Positions 55,810-64,000 of a DNA stretch of 64,000 bases are shown here, piece after piece. This stretch comes from Izhakiella australiensis (GTDB lineage: Bacteria; Pseudomonadota; Gammaproteobacteria; Enterobacterales; Enterobacteriaceae), in NCBI RefSeq assembly GCF_002006995.1, contig NZ_MRUL01000001.1, forward strand, positions 186,001 through 250,000. Direction: 5' to 3'. The number at the start of each line of letters is the position of its first letter. Positions within the stretch are counted from its first letter, which is position 1. The notes below the pieces were generated by a model. It did no database searches and was not told the origin of the DNA. It worked only from the letters and a program-made list of their open reading frames with translations. The position numbers were made by a program, and so were the translations under genes.

Positions 55810-58800
55810 TTACAAGCCGCCGGAGCGGAAGATTTTTTGGCTCACGCCGGATTTGGCATTTTTGCCATTGGTGCGCCGCAGTGCGCCAACGGTTTCAACT
55901 CTGGCCTGGAAGGGCGGGAATGGCATTTCAAGGCCGTGCTCGCGGTAGCCTTCAAGGATCAGGCGGTGCAGCTCATGGCGCAGCGGCATTCGGTGACCCA
56001 TCTCGGCGGCGTGGATGCGCAGTTCAAACAGCTGGATCCCCTGGTGCAGGTCGACCAGAAATGCTTCCGGTTTAGGCACGTCTAATACGTAACTGCAGCG
56101 CTCAGCCGCCGTCAGCAATACCTGGGTTACCTGTTCGGTGCTGGCTTCGGCGGCGGCAGGAATCGTCAGCACCACGCGGGTGACCGAGTCTGACAGCGAC
56201 CAGTTTATAAATTGCTCGGTTATAAAGGCCTGATTGGGAACGATAATCTCCTTGCGGTCCCAGTCGGTGATGGTGGTGGCGCGCGTATTAATACGCGTAA
56301 TGCTACCGGTCAAATCGCGTATCGTCACGGTATCGCCGATGCGGATAGGCTTTTCAAACAGGATGATAAGGCCGGAGATGAAGTTGGCAAAAATCTGCTG
56401 CAAACCGAACCCAAGCCCCAGACCCATGGCGGCAACCAGCCACTGCAGCTTGGCCCAGTCAACGCCAATCAGTGAAAAGCCCATCAGGCCGCCGACCAGA
56501 ATCAGCAGATATTTGCTCAGGGTGGTGATGGCGTAGCCCGTACCTGGCGTTAACTCCAGATGTTGAAGCAGCGCCAGCTCCAGCAGCGCGGGCATATTGC
56601 GCACCAGCAGGGTGGTGATAATAAACACCAGAATGGCAATCAGTAATGAGCCCAGGGTGATTGGCTCCATACTTTCCACGCCCTGCACCGTGGTGCTGGT
56701 ATCCCACAGCCGGATATTTTCCAGAAAACCGAACGCTGAATGGATTTCTGACCACAGCACGATGACGGAGACTAGGGCAATCAGTGTCAGTAAAGAACGT
56801 ACCAGCCGCAGCGACTGCGCGCTGATTGCGTCCAGATCGATAATCGGCTCATCAATTTCATGTTCAGCAGGCGGCACGGCGAGATCTTCGCCCCTGGTGC
56901 GTGCGGAAAGCATTTCGGAGCGCCGGTGGCGGGCGCGGTCAAAGGCTATGCGCCGGCGCTGGATCAGCATCCAGCGTCGTATGATGTGATAAATCACCAG
57001 CAGCACAAACCAGATCGCAACCGAGGTTTCAAGGCGAGCCAGCAGCGCCTGCGCCGTCGCCATATAGCCAATACAGGAAGCGAGAGCCGCAATCAGCGGC
57101 GAGGCGATCAGCAGGTTCCAGAGGATAGTATTGGGCAGATTATCTCCGCTGCCGTCTTTATTGAGATAGAGCGGAATGCCGGCGCGCTTAAGGCTAATGG
57201 TGACAAGGCTCAACGCGCCGCAAATCAGAATAAAGCACAGGCGCCCCAGCGTAGCGGAGAACTCGCGATCCTCGAGATTATCGAAGGTAATCACCAGCAT
57301 AATCAGCGGAACGATAAGGCCGATAGTCAGCAGATAGTAGCGCATGGCGCGCGCTACCCGGTTTTGCGCCCAGCGGAAATGCACCACAAACAGCCCGTTT
57401 GGTCGGGCGAAGGCGGCACTGATCATAAAGCACCACAGCAGCGGCAGCGTGGCGGTTACGCCGTCGCCAACGGCTATGGCGATCGGATAGCGCCATGCCT
57501 GCTGTAACCCGAAGCCCAGCGCCGCCCACAGTATCGGTAATGGCAGCGCCACCAGAATCGACCAGAATACGGTGCGTAGCGTCAGGCTGAAGTGATCCTG
57601 CGTTACTTTGCCAACCCGGCTGGATGCGCGGTCAAGAAACTGTCGGTAGTGGCGGCGGGTGCTGACGCTAAAGCCGACCAGCAGCAGCGCGCCGATAATC
57701 GGCAGCAGCGTTTCACGGCTGGTGAACATCATCACCACTGCGCCGCTCAGCTGCCCAAGGGTATCGAGCGACAGCAGCCGATAGAGATCGTGAATGATGT
57801 CCAGCGGCGTGCTGAAGTTGACTGAGCGAACGTCCGCCGTCCAGAACAGATAGCGGTGGGTAGCCTCTTTTACCTCGTTTAGCGCATCAATGAGCTGGCC
57901 GTTGGCAACCCGTAGCTTGGTCACTTCGAGGATAAGATTATCGCTGCCGGCAATAAGCGAGCTGAGTAATTCACCCTGCGTTTTTAGCTGCGCATCAAGA
58001 ATGCGCTTTTGCTCGGCGGTCAGCGGTTCGCCATTTTCCTGACGCATCTGGCGCAGCTGCTGCTGGCGCGCCAGCAGATCCTCATAATGCAAGCGCTGTA
58101 CGCGGTACTGCGCCATTTCGTTATCGCTTTGCTGGGTTTTTGGCATGTCCGGCAGGCGAGCCACCTGCGCGCGCAGCGCCTCGGCTAAGGCGTTCGAGGC
58201 GCTCAGCCATTGTGACTGCTCGCGGATGGTGCTTAGCGTCTGGCGAACCTGCAACGTGTCATTGACCGCGGCGCGCTGCTGGGCGGCGAGCAGCTCCATG
58301 CGTTTTGCCTGCTGGTTCAGCGCGGCGGAAAGCTCGCGGTTAGCTTTAAACTGCTCGCTGATTGCCTGTGGCAGATTAGGGCTGTTTTCCGCCAGCATTT
58401 CGGTGCGCTGCAAGGCGCGCTCCGCTTCCTGCTGGCGCAGGGTGTTTAGTTGATCGCGCAGCGATTGCAGATATTTGTCCAGCTGTTCAGATTTTTTCTG
58501 ATACAGCTCGGCACGCAAGCGCGCCAGTTCCTGACGGTTATTTGCGGAAAGCTGTGCCAGCTCCAGCTCGTCAACCTGAGCCTTTTTTGCCGCCGCGGCG
58601 GCCTGGCCGCTATAGCGCTGGGCCTGAGCCAGTGGCGTGGCCGGCTTATCCATACTTTGCAGGCGATGTTCGGCTTCGCTTAACTGGCGACGAACATCGG
58701 TCTGTTGTTGTGGGAGCTGGCCGAGAGAGTCGCTAATTTCACGCGCGCGGTCCTGCTCTTGCTGAGCCTGACGTCCTTCCTCCAGCTGCTGACTGCTGAC

Positions 58801-59145
58801 CTGCAAAATCTCCTGATCCAGCTCAGTGGCGGATAAGCTGCTACGAAGGGATTTACTGTTATCGTCAACGGCGCCGATTTGCTGGCGCAGTTCGCGCGAC
58901 AGCCGGGGAAAATTATCGATAACCTGCTGATATTGCTTGCTGCGCTCCAGCGAGGCGTGGCGGTCGTCAAGATAATTGAGCGTCGCTTTCAGGGCGGAGA
59001 TAATTTCCGTCTGAGTCGGCGAGCTTTTAGCGGCTTTGGCTTCCTCAAGCTGCTGTTTAATCTGCGTAGCATCCGGCGCACTGGCAGCCATGGCGGGCTG
59101 GATAAGGCTCCAGCCCAAAAGCAGGGCGATAAGCAGACGTTGCAT
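55810..59145 (-). CDS. mscM: MscM (YjeP) miniconductance mechanosensitive channel
   Basis: Large inner-membrane channel of 1111 residues, near the E. coli length of 1107, of the MscS/MscK family. Signal peptide (about 1-20), a long coiled-coil periplasmic region rich in Gln (to about 480), eleven or so membrane helices, then the MscS core with the pore helix (WLVAAMGLGLGFGLQQIFAN) and the beta domain (EKPIRIGDTVTIRDLTGSIT; IIVPNQAFITEQFINWSLSD). It opens under hypo-osmotic shock. It follows psd by 7 bp on the same strand, a conserved operon. Confidence 0.94.
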   Translation of the reverse strand: MQRLLIALLLGWSLIQPAMAASAPDATQIKQQLEEAKAAKSSPTQTEIISALKATLNYLDDRHASLERSKQYQQVIDNFPRLSRELRQQIGAVDDNSKSLRSSLSATELDQEILQVSSQQLEEGRQAQQEQDRAREISDSLGQLPQQQTDVRRQLSEAEHRLQSMDKPATPLAQAQRYSGQAAAAAKKAQVDELELAQLSANNRQELARLRAELYQKKSEQLDKYLQSLRDQLNTLRQQEAERALQRTEMLAENSPNLPQAISEQFKANRELSAALNQQAKRMELLAAQQRAAVNDTLQVRQTLSTIREQSQWLSASNALAEALRAQVARLPDMPKTQQSDNEMAQYRVQRLHYEDLLARQQQLRQMRQENGEPLTAEQKRILDAQLKTQGELLSSLIAGSDNLILEVTKLRVANGQLIDALNEVKEATHRYLFWTADVRSVNFSTPLDIIHDLYRLLSLDTLGQLSGAVVMMFTSRETLLPIIGALLLVGFSVSTRRHYRQFLDRASSRVGKVTQDHFSLTLRTVFWSILVALPLPILWAALGFGLQQAWRYPIAIAVGDGVTATLPLLWCFMISAAFARPNGLFVVHFRWAQNRVARAMRYYLLTIGLIVPLIMLVITFDNLEDREFSATLGRLCFILICGALSLVTISLKRAGIPLYLNKDGSGDNLPNTILWNLLIASPLIAALASCIGYMATAQALLARLETSVAIWFVLLVIYHIIRRWMLIQRRRIAFDRARHRRSEMLSARTRGEDLAVPPAEHEIDEPIIDLDAISAQSLRLVRSLLTLIALVSVIVLWSEIHSAFGFLENIRLWDTSTTVQGVESMEPITLGSLLIAILVFIITTLLVRNMPALLELALLQHLELTPGTGYAITTLSKYLLILVGGLMGFSLIGVDWAKLQWLVAAMGLGLGFGLQQIFANFISGLIILFEKPIRIGDTVTIRDLTGSITRINTRATTITDWDRKEIIVPNQAFITEQFINWSLSDSVTRVVLTIPAAAEASTEQVTQVLLTAAERCSYVLDVPKPEAFLVDLHQGIQLFELRIHAAEMGHRMPLRHELHRLILEGYREHGLEMPFPPFQARVETVGALRRTNGKNAKSGVSQKIFRSGGL

Positions 59146-59152
59146 CGGCGGG

Positions 59153-60052
59153 TTATTCTTGCGCTGTTACGGCCTGAGCAGGCACCGGTTGCAGCGCCAC
59201 GGCCAGCGGCTGGCCCAGGCGGGTTGCCGTTTCTGGCGTCAGGCTTTCCGCCAGCTTAACTTTGGCCGGCGCGAACAGATTGATTACCGTTGAACCCAGT
59301 TTAAAACGTCCCATTTCCTGTCCTTTCAGCAGCACCACCGCGCCTTGCTCATCGGCAGCCGGCCAGGTCCAGCGTTTAATGGCGCCGTCGCGTGGCGGCG
59401 TAACCGTGCCGGACCAGACGGTTTCTATACTGCCGACGATGGTGGCGCCAACCAGTATCTGCGCCATCGGGCCAAACTCGGTATCAAACAGGCAGATCAC
59501 GCGTTCGTTGCGGGCAAACAGGTTAGGGATATTGCGTGCGGTGAGTGGGTTTACCGAATAAAGATCGCCAGGCACATAAATCATCTCACGCAGTATGCCG
59601 TTGCAGGGCATATGAACGCGGTGATAGTCGCGCGGAGCGAGGTAAGTGGTCACAAACTCGCCGTCCCGGAAAACTTCGCTCATCTGCGGGCTGCCGGCGA
59701 CCAGCGCTTCCAGTGAATAGTGGTGGCCTTTCGCCTGAAAAATTTGATTGCCTTCAATGTGGCCGAGCTGACTGACCGCGCCATCGGCCGGCAGCACCAG
59801 TAAATTAGGATCGGCGTCAACAGGACGCGCATCGTCGCGCAGAGGACGGACAAAAAAGTCGTTAAAAGTGCGGTAGCGCGCGGTATCCGATTTCTGCGCC
59901 TCGGACATGTCGACTTTATAAAACCAGACAAATAAATCGATCGCCGCTTTAGTCAGGCGACCGCCGCGCTTTTCTGCCGCCCATCCAGCCAGTTCCGTCA
60001 GGGCTTGTTTGGGTAACACGGCGTTCAGACCTAGTTTAATTTTATCAAACAC
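59153..60052 (-). CDS. psd: Phosphatidylserine decarboxylase proenzyme
   Basis: Makes phosphatidylethanolamine at the inner membrane. The 299-residue proenzyme cleaves itself at Gly-Ser in the LGST motif ([11 protein letters not shown], about residue 253), turning the Ser into the pyruvoyl cofactor. Catalytic Asp and His are visible in [11 protein letters not shown] and [13 protein letters not shown]. It is shorter than E. coli Psd (322) only in the tail. It lies upstream of mscM with a 7-bp gap. Confidence 0.96.
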   Translation of the reverse strand: MFDKIKLGLNAVLPKQALTELAGWAAEKRGGRLTKAAIDLFVWFYKVDMSEAQKSDTARYRTFNDFFVRPLRDDARPVDADPNLLVLPADGAVSQLGHIEGNQIFQAKGHHYSLEALVAGSPQMSEVFRDGEFVTTYLAPRDYHRVHMPCNGILREMIYVPGDLYSVNPLTARNIPNLFARNERVICLFDTEFGPMAQILVGATIVGSIETVWSGTVTPPRDGAIKRWTWPAADEQGAVVLLKGQEMGRFKLGSTVINLFAPAKVKLAESLTPETATRLGQPLAVALQPVPAQAVTAQE

Positions 60053-60161
60053 GTAAGCCTCCTGGCTTATTGAGTTACCGTACGGCGAAGGAGGCCGGAT
60101 TGTATCAGCGCCCGGCGAATAAGGCGACTGATGTTGCCTGCGTACGGTTATAAATCAGGAC

Positions 60162-61217
60162 CTAGCTGCCGCTATCAGAAAAATGCTTTCTGGTTTTAAT
60201 TTGCGACATGCTCTCCAGAATCCGATGATAGTTGTCGAAGCGGGACTCGTCGATTTCGCCGCGCTCCACGGCCGCGCGAATAGCACAGCCGGGATCGTTA
60301 TCATGTTTGCAATCGCGAAATTTACAGCCCCCTAAAAACTCACGAAATTCGACAAAACCTTCGGTAATTTGTTCCGGCTCAAGATGCCACAAACCAAATT
60401 CGCGCACCCCGGGCGAGTCGATGACATCGCCGCCGTGAGGGAAATGGTAAAGTCGGGCGGCGGTGGTGGTATGTTGTCCCAGACCGGAGGCATCTGAAAC
60501 GTCGTTAGTCAGAATGGTTTCTTCGGTCAGCTCAAGGCCTAGCAGCGAGTTAAGCAGGCTCGATTTCCCCACGCCGGATTGGCCGGCAAAAATGCTGGTA
60601 CGCCCGGCCAGCGCCAGCTCCAGCGCCTGCAGCCCTTCACTCTGGTGGCTGGATGCCATGATGACCCGGTAGCCGATATGGCGATAGATATCCATTTGCT
60701 GCTCAACAAATTCCCGCGCTTCTTTATCGAGCAGATCGGTTTTGTTGAGCACCAGTAACGGTTCGATGTCCAGCGTTTCGCTGGCTACCAGGTATCTGTC
60801 GATAATATTCAGCGACAGTTCGGGCAGTATGGCGGACACGATCAGAATCTGATCGATATTGGCGGCAATCGGTTTGACGCCATCGTAAAAATCCGGCCTT
60901 GTCAGCACGGATTGCCGTTCGTGAACGGCTTCAACGATGCCCTTTACCACCGCGCCATTGCCAAGACCGGGACGCCAGACGACCCGATCGCCGGTCACCA
61001 GCGAGCGGATAGTCCGACGGATATTGCAGCGGTGCTGCTCGCCCTGCGCGTCTTCAACGTCGGCATGCATACCAAAGCGGCTGATAACAATGCCGTCACG
61101 GGCTTCGCCGAACAGGCTGTCATCGGCTTCTGCTTTCTGCTCGCGCGTTTGCAGGCGGCGCTGATGGTTAGCATTGACCCGACGCTGCTGCCCTTTTGAC
61201 AGTTTGTTTTTACTCAC
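60162..61217 (-). CDS. rsgA: RsgA ribosome-associated GTPase
   Basis: Circularly permuted GTPase of 351 residues that matures the 30S subunit. OB fold at about 35-110, then motifs in permuted order: G4 (LNKTDLL), G1 ([12 protein letters not shown]), G3 (DSPGVREFG). A C-terminal zinc finger has [14 protein letters not shown]. The basic N terminus ([19 protein letters not shown]) binds rRNA. It diverges from orn as in E. coli. Confidence 0.96.
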   Translation of the reverse strand: MSKNKLSKGQQRRVNANHQRRLQTREQKAEADDSLFGEARDGIVISRFGMHADVEDAQGEQHRCNIRRTIRSLVTGDRVVWRPGLGNGAVVKGIVEAVHERQSVLTRPDFYDGVKPIAANIDQILIVSAILPELSLNIIDRYLVASETLDIEPLLVLNKTDLLDKEAREFVEQQMDIYRHIGYRVIMASSHQSEGLQALELALAGRTSIFAGQSGVGKSSLLNSLLGLELTEETILTNDVSDASGLGQHTTTAARLYHFPHGGDVIDSPGVREFGLWHLEPEQITEGFVEFREFLGGCKFRDCKHDNDPGCAIRAAVERGEIDESRFDNYHRILESMSQIKTRKHFSDSGS

Positions 61218-61377
61218 TTTTCCTCACGCGGTTACAGAGCGTTTCACCCCGGCGGGGCAAAACGTCTATGATACACGCTAATCAGATGCAGTCCCACTGC
61301 TGAGCGCCGCTAACAGGCGGTTGAATGTGGGATTCAGCCTGAAATCTATGACGACAATGGCAAACCCGGGAATCAGC

Positions 61378-61929
61378 ATGACACTCAGTGACAATAATCT
61401 TATCTGGATCGATCTGGAAATGACGGGGTTAGACCCAAAACGGGATCGCATTATTGAGATTGCGACCATCGTTACCGATGCCAATCTCAACATCCTGGCT
61501 GAGGGGCCGGTGATGGCGGTACACCAGTCTGACGCGCAGCTGGCGCTGATGGATGACTGGAATGTGCGTACCCATACTAAGAGCGGCCTGGTGGAGAGAG
61601 TGAAAGCCAGCCCGTTTGATGACCGGGCCGCAGAGCAGGCAACCATCGCCTTTTTGCAGCAGTGGATACCGGCCGGTAAATCGCCGATTTGCGGCAATAG
61701 CATTGGGCAGGATCGCCGCTTCCTGTTTGAGTACATGCCCGCGTTAGAAGCCTATTTTCATTACCGTTACCTGGACGTCAGCACCCTAAAAGAGCTGGCG
61801 CGTCGCTGGAAGCCGGAAATTCTGCCAGGCTTTAAAAAGCGTGGGACGCATCAGGCGCTGGATGATATCCGCGAATCGATTGCCGAGCTGGCTTACTATC
61901 GTGAACATTTTATCAATCTGGCCGGATGA
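61378..61929 (+). CDS. orn: Oligoribonuclease
   Basis: DEDDh exonuclease of 183 residues that degrades 2-5 nt RNAs and pGpG. Active-site residues occur in [18 protein letters not shown] and the [10 protein letters not shown] motif. ATG 61378 gives the family N terminus [14 protein letters not shown]; upstream starts in frame (61321, 61357) add residues not seen in relatives. Divergent from rsgA, followed by the tRNA-Gly operon. Confidence 0.96.
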   Translation: MTLSDNNLIWIDLEMTGLDPKRDRIIEIATIVTDANLNILAEGPVMAVHQSDAQLALMDDWNVRTHTKSGLVERVKASPFDDRAAEQATIAFLQQWIPAGKSPICGNSIGQDRRFLFEYMPALEAYFHYRYLDVSTLKELARRWKPEILPGFKKRGTHQALDDIRESIAELAYYREHFINLAG

Positions 61930-62016
61930 AATTTTGCCGCGGCTGTTGAATAAAACATCGGGTCGCCGATAAAATCGGCAGTCGCGCGAAAAGCGCAAAA
62001 TTTTGCGAGAAGAAGC

Positions 62017-62044
62017 TTGCGGCTATAAGGATTTCTCGTATAAT
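62017..62044 (+). promoter_or_regulatory. Stable-RNA promoter of the tRNA-Gly operon
   Basis: -35 TTGCGG (62017-62022), 16-bp spacer, consensus -10 TATAAT (62039-62044), then the GC-rich discriminator GCGCTCCCC typical of stringently controlled stable RNA genes. Confidence 0.8.
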
Positions 62045-62091
62045 GCGCTCCCCGTACCGATGCTGATTTTTGTCTGGCATTGTTACGTAAA

Positions 62092-62167
<76 letters not shown>

Positions 62168-62198
62168 AAATCAGGTTTGCAGTAACAGCCGCAAAAAT

Positions 62199-62274
<76 letters not shown>

Positions 62275-62301
62275 GCTGTTACAGGCAGCCAGTTTCTATC
62301 T

Positions 62302-62377
<76 letters not shown>

Positions 62378-62656
62378 GAATTCTCTTTCTTATTTTTCAC
62401 AATCTATCCGCTATGCTGTACCGGTGATTCCCTCTGGTTTTTTATCTATTGTAAACAGAGTTATCCACAGAGCTGACGCATGCTACCGAGATGACATAAA
62501 AATGATCAGGTTTGTCTTTTTTGCTTTACCTTATGATTTTAAAGACTATTAAAACATTTCAGATTGTTAACTGGATCACTTGTAGTTTTTGTGAAGGTTG
62601 AATGACAACGCTTTTTTGTTTTTATTCACAGCTTGTGGAAAAGCGACATGTGTCTC

Positions 62657-63796
62657 TCAGGCGTCGCGCGTCAGTCCTTTTTCAATCGCTCTGACCAGAC
62701 GCTGCTTCTGGCTGCGCTGAACCTCAATGCGCACTTCGCTGCGACGCGCTATTTGCTGTTCAATCGCCCAGTTTATATGTTCATCAAGCAGCGGATTCTC
62801 CCCCAGACGCGTCTCCAGTGCCAACAGGTTGCCCTGGTCCCAGGGGGCGTTACCCAGTGCGACTGCGATATTGCGCAGCCAGCGCAAATGGCCAATCCGG
62901 CGGATCGCCGAACCTTCAGTCACGCGTAAAAAAGTCGCCTCATCCCAGCGGAAAAGTTCTATTAATGCTGGCGCGTGCAGCCTGGCGCGGGGCGAAAAGT
63001 CCGCTTCGTCGCTCAACTGGCCGTAACGATTCCACGGACAGATAAGCTGGCAATCATCGCAGCCGTAGATGCGGTTGCCAATCAGCGGGCGCAGCTCGAC
63101 CGGAATCGCGCCTTCCAGTTCAATGGTCAGGTAGGAGATACAGCGGCGGGCATCGACGGTATAGGGTTCAACAATGGCGCCGGTCGGGCAAATAGTCATA
63201 CAGGCAATGCAGCGACCGCAGTTTTCTTCCACGGGCTTATCGACCGGCAGCGGTAAGTTAATTAACAGTTCGCCAAGAAAAAACCATGAGCCTGCCTGAC
63301 GGTTGAGAATCAGGCTGTGTTTCCCCGTCCAGCCCAGCCCGGCCTTCGCAGCCAGCGGACGTTCCAGCAGCGGGGCGGAATCAACAAAGGGGCGAAAGCT
63401 GACTTTTTCGCACTGCTGTTGAATCATTTCTCCTAATTTTTTCAGCCGATTGCGCAATACTTTATGATAATCACGCCCGAGGGCATAACGGCTGACGTAG
63501 CCAAGCTGGGGATCTTTCAGTACGCGGGCAAAGGCCGCATTGGCAGGCAGGTAATTCATGCGTACGCTGATAACGCGCAGGGTGCCCGGTAGCAATTCCT
63601 GCGGACGGGCGCGCATCATACCGTGGCGCGCCATCCACGCCATTTCGCCATGGTACTGCTTATCGAGCCACGCCTGCAGACGCGGCTCTTCTGGCGTCAG
63701 GTCGGTGTCACAGATACCCACCTGCTGAAAACCGAGTTCCAGTCCCCAGCGTTTAATCTGTTGGGCAAGCTGAGCAAGATCGAGAGGATGCGACAT
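62657..63796 (-). CDS. queG: QueG epoxyqueuosine reductase
   Basis: Last step of queuosine synthesis in tRNA, reducing epoxyqueuosine with a cobalamin cofactor and two 4Fe-4S clusters. 379 residues, the E. coli length. Ferredoxin-like cysteines are in CGRCIACMTICPTGAI and CDDCQLICPWNR; the conserved DSAPLLERPLAAKAGLGWTG region binds cobalamin/substrate. A C-terminal HEAT-like segment follows. The start overlaps the divergent nnr start by 2 bp. Confidence 0.95.
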   Translation of the reverse strand: MSHPLDLAQLAQQIKRWGLELGFQQVGICDTDLTPEEPRLQAWLDKQYHGEMAWMARHGMMRARPQELLPGTLRVISVRMNYLPANAAFARVLKDPQLGYVSRYALGRDYHKVLRNRLKKLGEMIQQQCEKVSFRPFVDSAPLLERPLAAKAGLGWTGKHSLILNRQAGSWFFLGELLINLPLPVDKPVEENCGRCIACMTICPTGAIVEPYTVDARRCISYLTIELEGAIPVELRPLIGNRIYGCDDCQLICPWNRYGQLSDEADFSPRARLHAPALIELFRWDEATFLRVTEGSAIRRIGHLRWLRNIAVALGNAPWDQGNLLALETRLGENPLLDEHINWAIEQQIARRSEVRIEVQRSQKQRLVRAIEKGLTRDA

Positions 63797-64000
63797 GACT
63801 GACCTGAATAGCGGAGAAAACCCGTATAGCTTACCACATTCCCTGTGGCCCGCCGAGGCGATGGCGGAACTGGAAAAACAAGGCGCGGATGCGTTGGGTC
63901 TGACGCTATACGAACTGATGCTGCGGGCGGGAGAGGCCGCATTTAATCTGCTTCGTCAGCGCTGGCCGCAGGCTGAACATCTGCTGATCCTTTGTGGTCA
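63795..64000 (+). CDS. nnr: Nnr (YjeF) NAD(P)HX repair enzyme, N-terminal part
   Basis: First 68 codons of the bifunctional NAD(P)HX epimerase/dehydratase; the gene runs off the window. The start region (ENPYSLPHSLW, then LGLTLYELMLRAGEAAFNLL) matches E. coli YjeF and begins the epimerase domain. ATG 63795 shares two bases with the queG start codon on the other strand, so its promoter must lie within queG. In E. coli tsaE and amiB follow. Confidence 0.9.
   Translation, partial: MTDLNSGENPYSLPHSLWPAEAMAELEKQGADALGLTLYELMLRAGEAAFNLLRQRWPQAEHLLILCG

Noticed and set aside
62461..62469. DnaA box as part of a replication origin
   Set aside because: A single box with no cluster, no AT-rich unwinding element and no origin-linked genes.

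Overview
The window is a piece of an Enterobacterales chromosome. Long stretches follow the gene order of the Escherichia coli 93-94 min region: pmrBA (basSR), then tRNA-Phe, yjdC, dsbD, cutA, dcuA, aspA, fxsA, groSL, yjeI, epmB, efp, ecnA, ecnB and epmA, then mscM, psd, rsgA, orn, three tRNA-Gly genes, queG and nnr. Two features point to Erwiniaceae (Pantoea, Erwinia or Mixta): an EsaI/EsaR-type quorum-sensing pair arranged tail to tail, and the absence of frdABCD, ampC, blc and sugE between ecnB and epmA. The genus is inferred, not proven.

Layout. 0-2.1 kb: pmrAB with a cluster of PmrA-box half sites upstream. 2.1-3.85 kb: a non-coding repeat field (391-bp tandem units, then a 99-bp unit repeated three times). 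3.86-7.1 kb: FCD-type GntR regulator divergent from an enolase-superfamily sugar-acid dehydratase and an MFS importer. 7.3-10.5 kb: LysR regulator divergent from a nitrilase-family amidase and an MHS transporter. 10.7-16.7 kb: AraC regulator divergent, across a Fur box, from a TonB receptor, a FhuD-like binding protein and a fused FhuB-like permease with no ATPase gene. 16.8-25.6 kb: an IclR regulator between two catabolic operons (amidohydrolase and two MFS genes; RraA-type aldolase, 2-hydroxyacid dehydrogenase, SMP-30 lactonase and MFS). Their promoters share -10 sequence, operator and upstream motif at identical or nearly identical spacing. 25.7-32 kb: the phosphoglycerate system, pgtCBA divergent from pgtP. 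32.2-34.7 kb: an AT-rich operon of XRE-type regulator, VUT/YhhQ-type transporter and QueF, which looks like a preQ0 salvage module. 35.1-36.3 kb: decayed IS4-family element and direct repeats of the tRNA-Phe 3' end, the footprint of integration at this tRNA.

36.3-49.2 kb is conserved backbone: disulfide reduction (DsbD), aspartate/fumarate metabolism (AspA, DcuA), GroESL behind a sigma-32 promoter, and the EF-P modification set (EpmB, EF-P, EpmA) with entericidins. 49.4-55.8 kb is a second accessory block between epmA and mscM: luxI/luxR, a probable divergent EsaS-like small RNA activated from the same lux-type box, a phosphodiesterase gene broken by an in-frame amber codon, a GntR regulator and an MFS transporter, then a heptamer tandem repeat. 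55.8-64 kb returns to backbone (MscM, Psd, RsgA, Orn, tRNA-Gly x3, QueG, start of Nnr).

The most interesting items are the queF/VUT/regulator island at tRNA-Phe, the quorum-sensing locus with its divergent small transcript, the twin IclR-type promoters, and the repeat field next to pmrAB.
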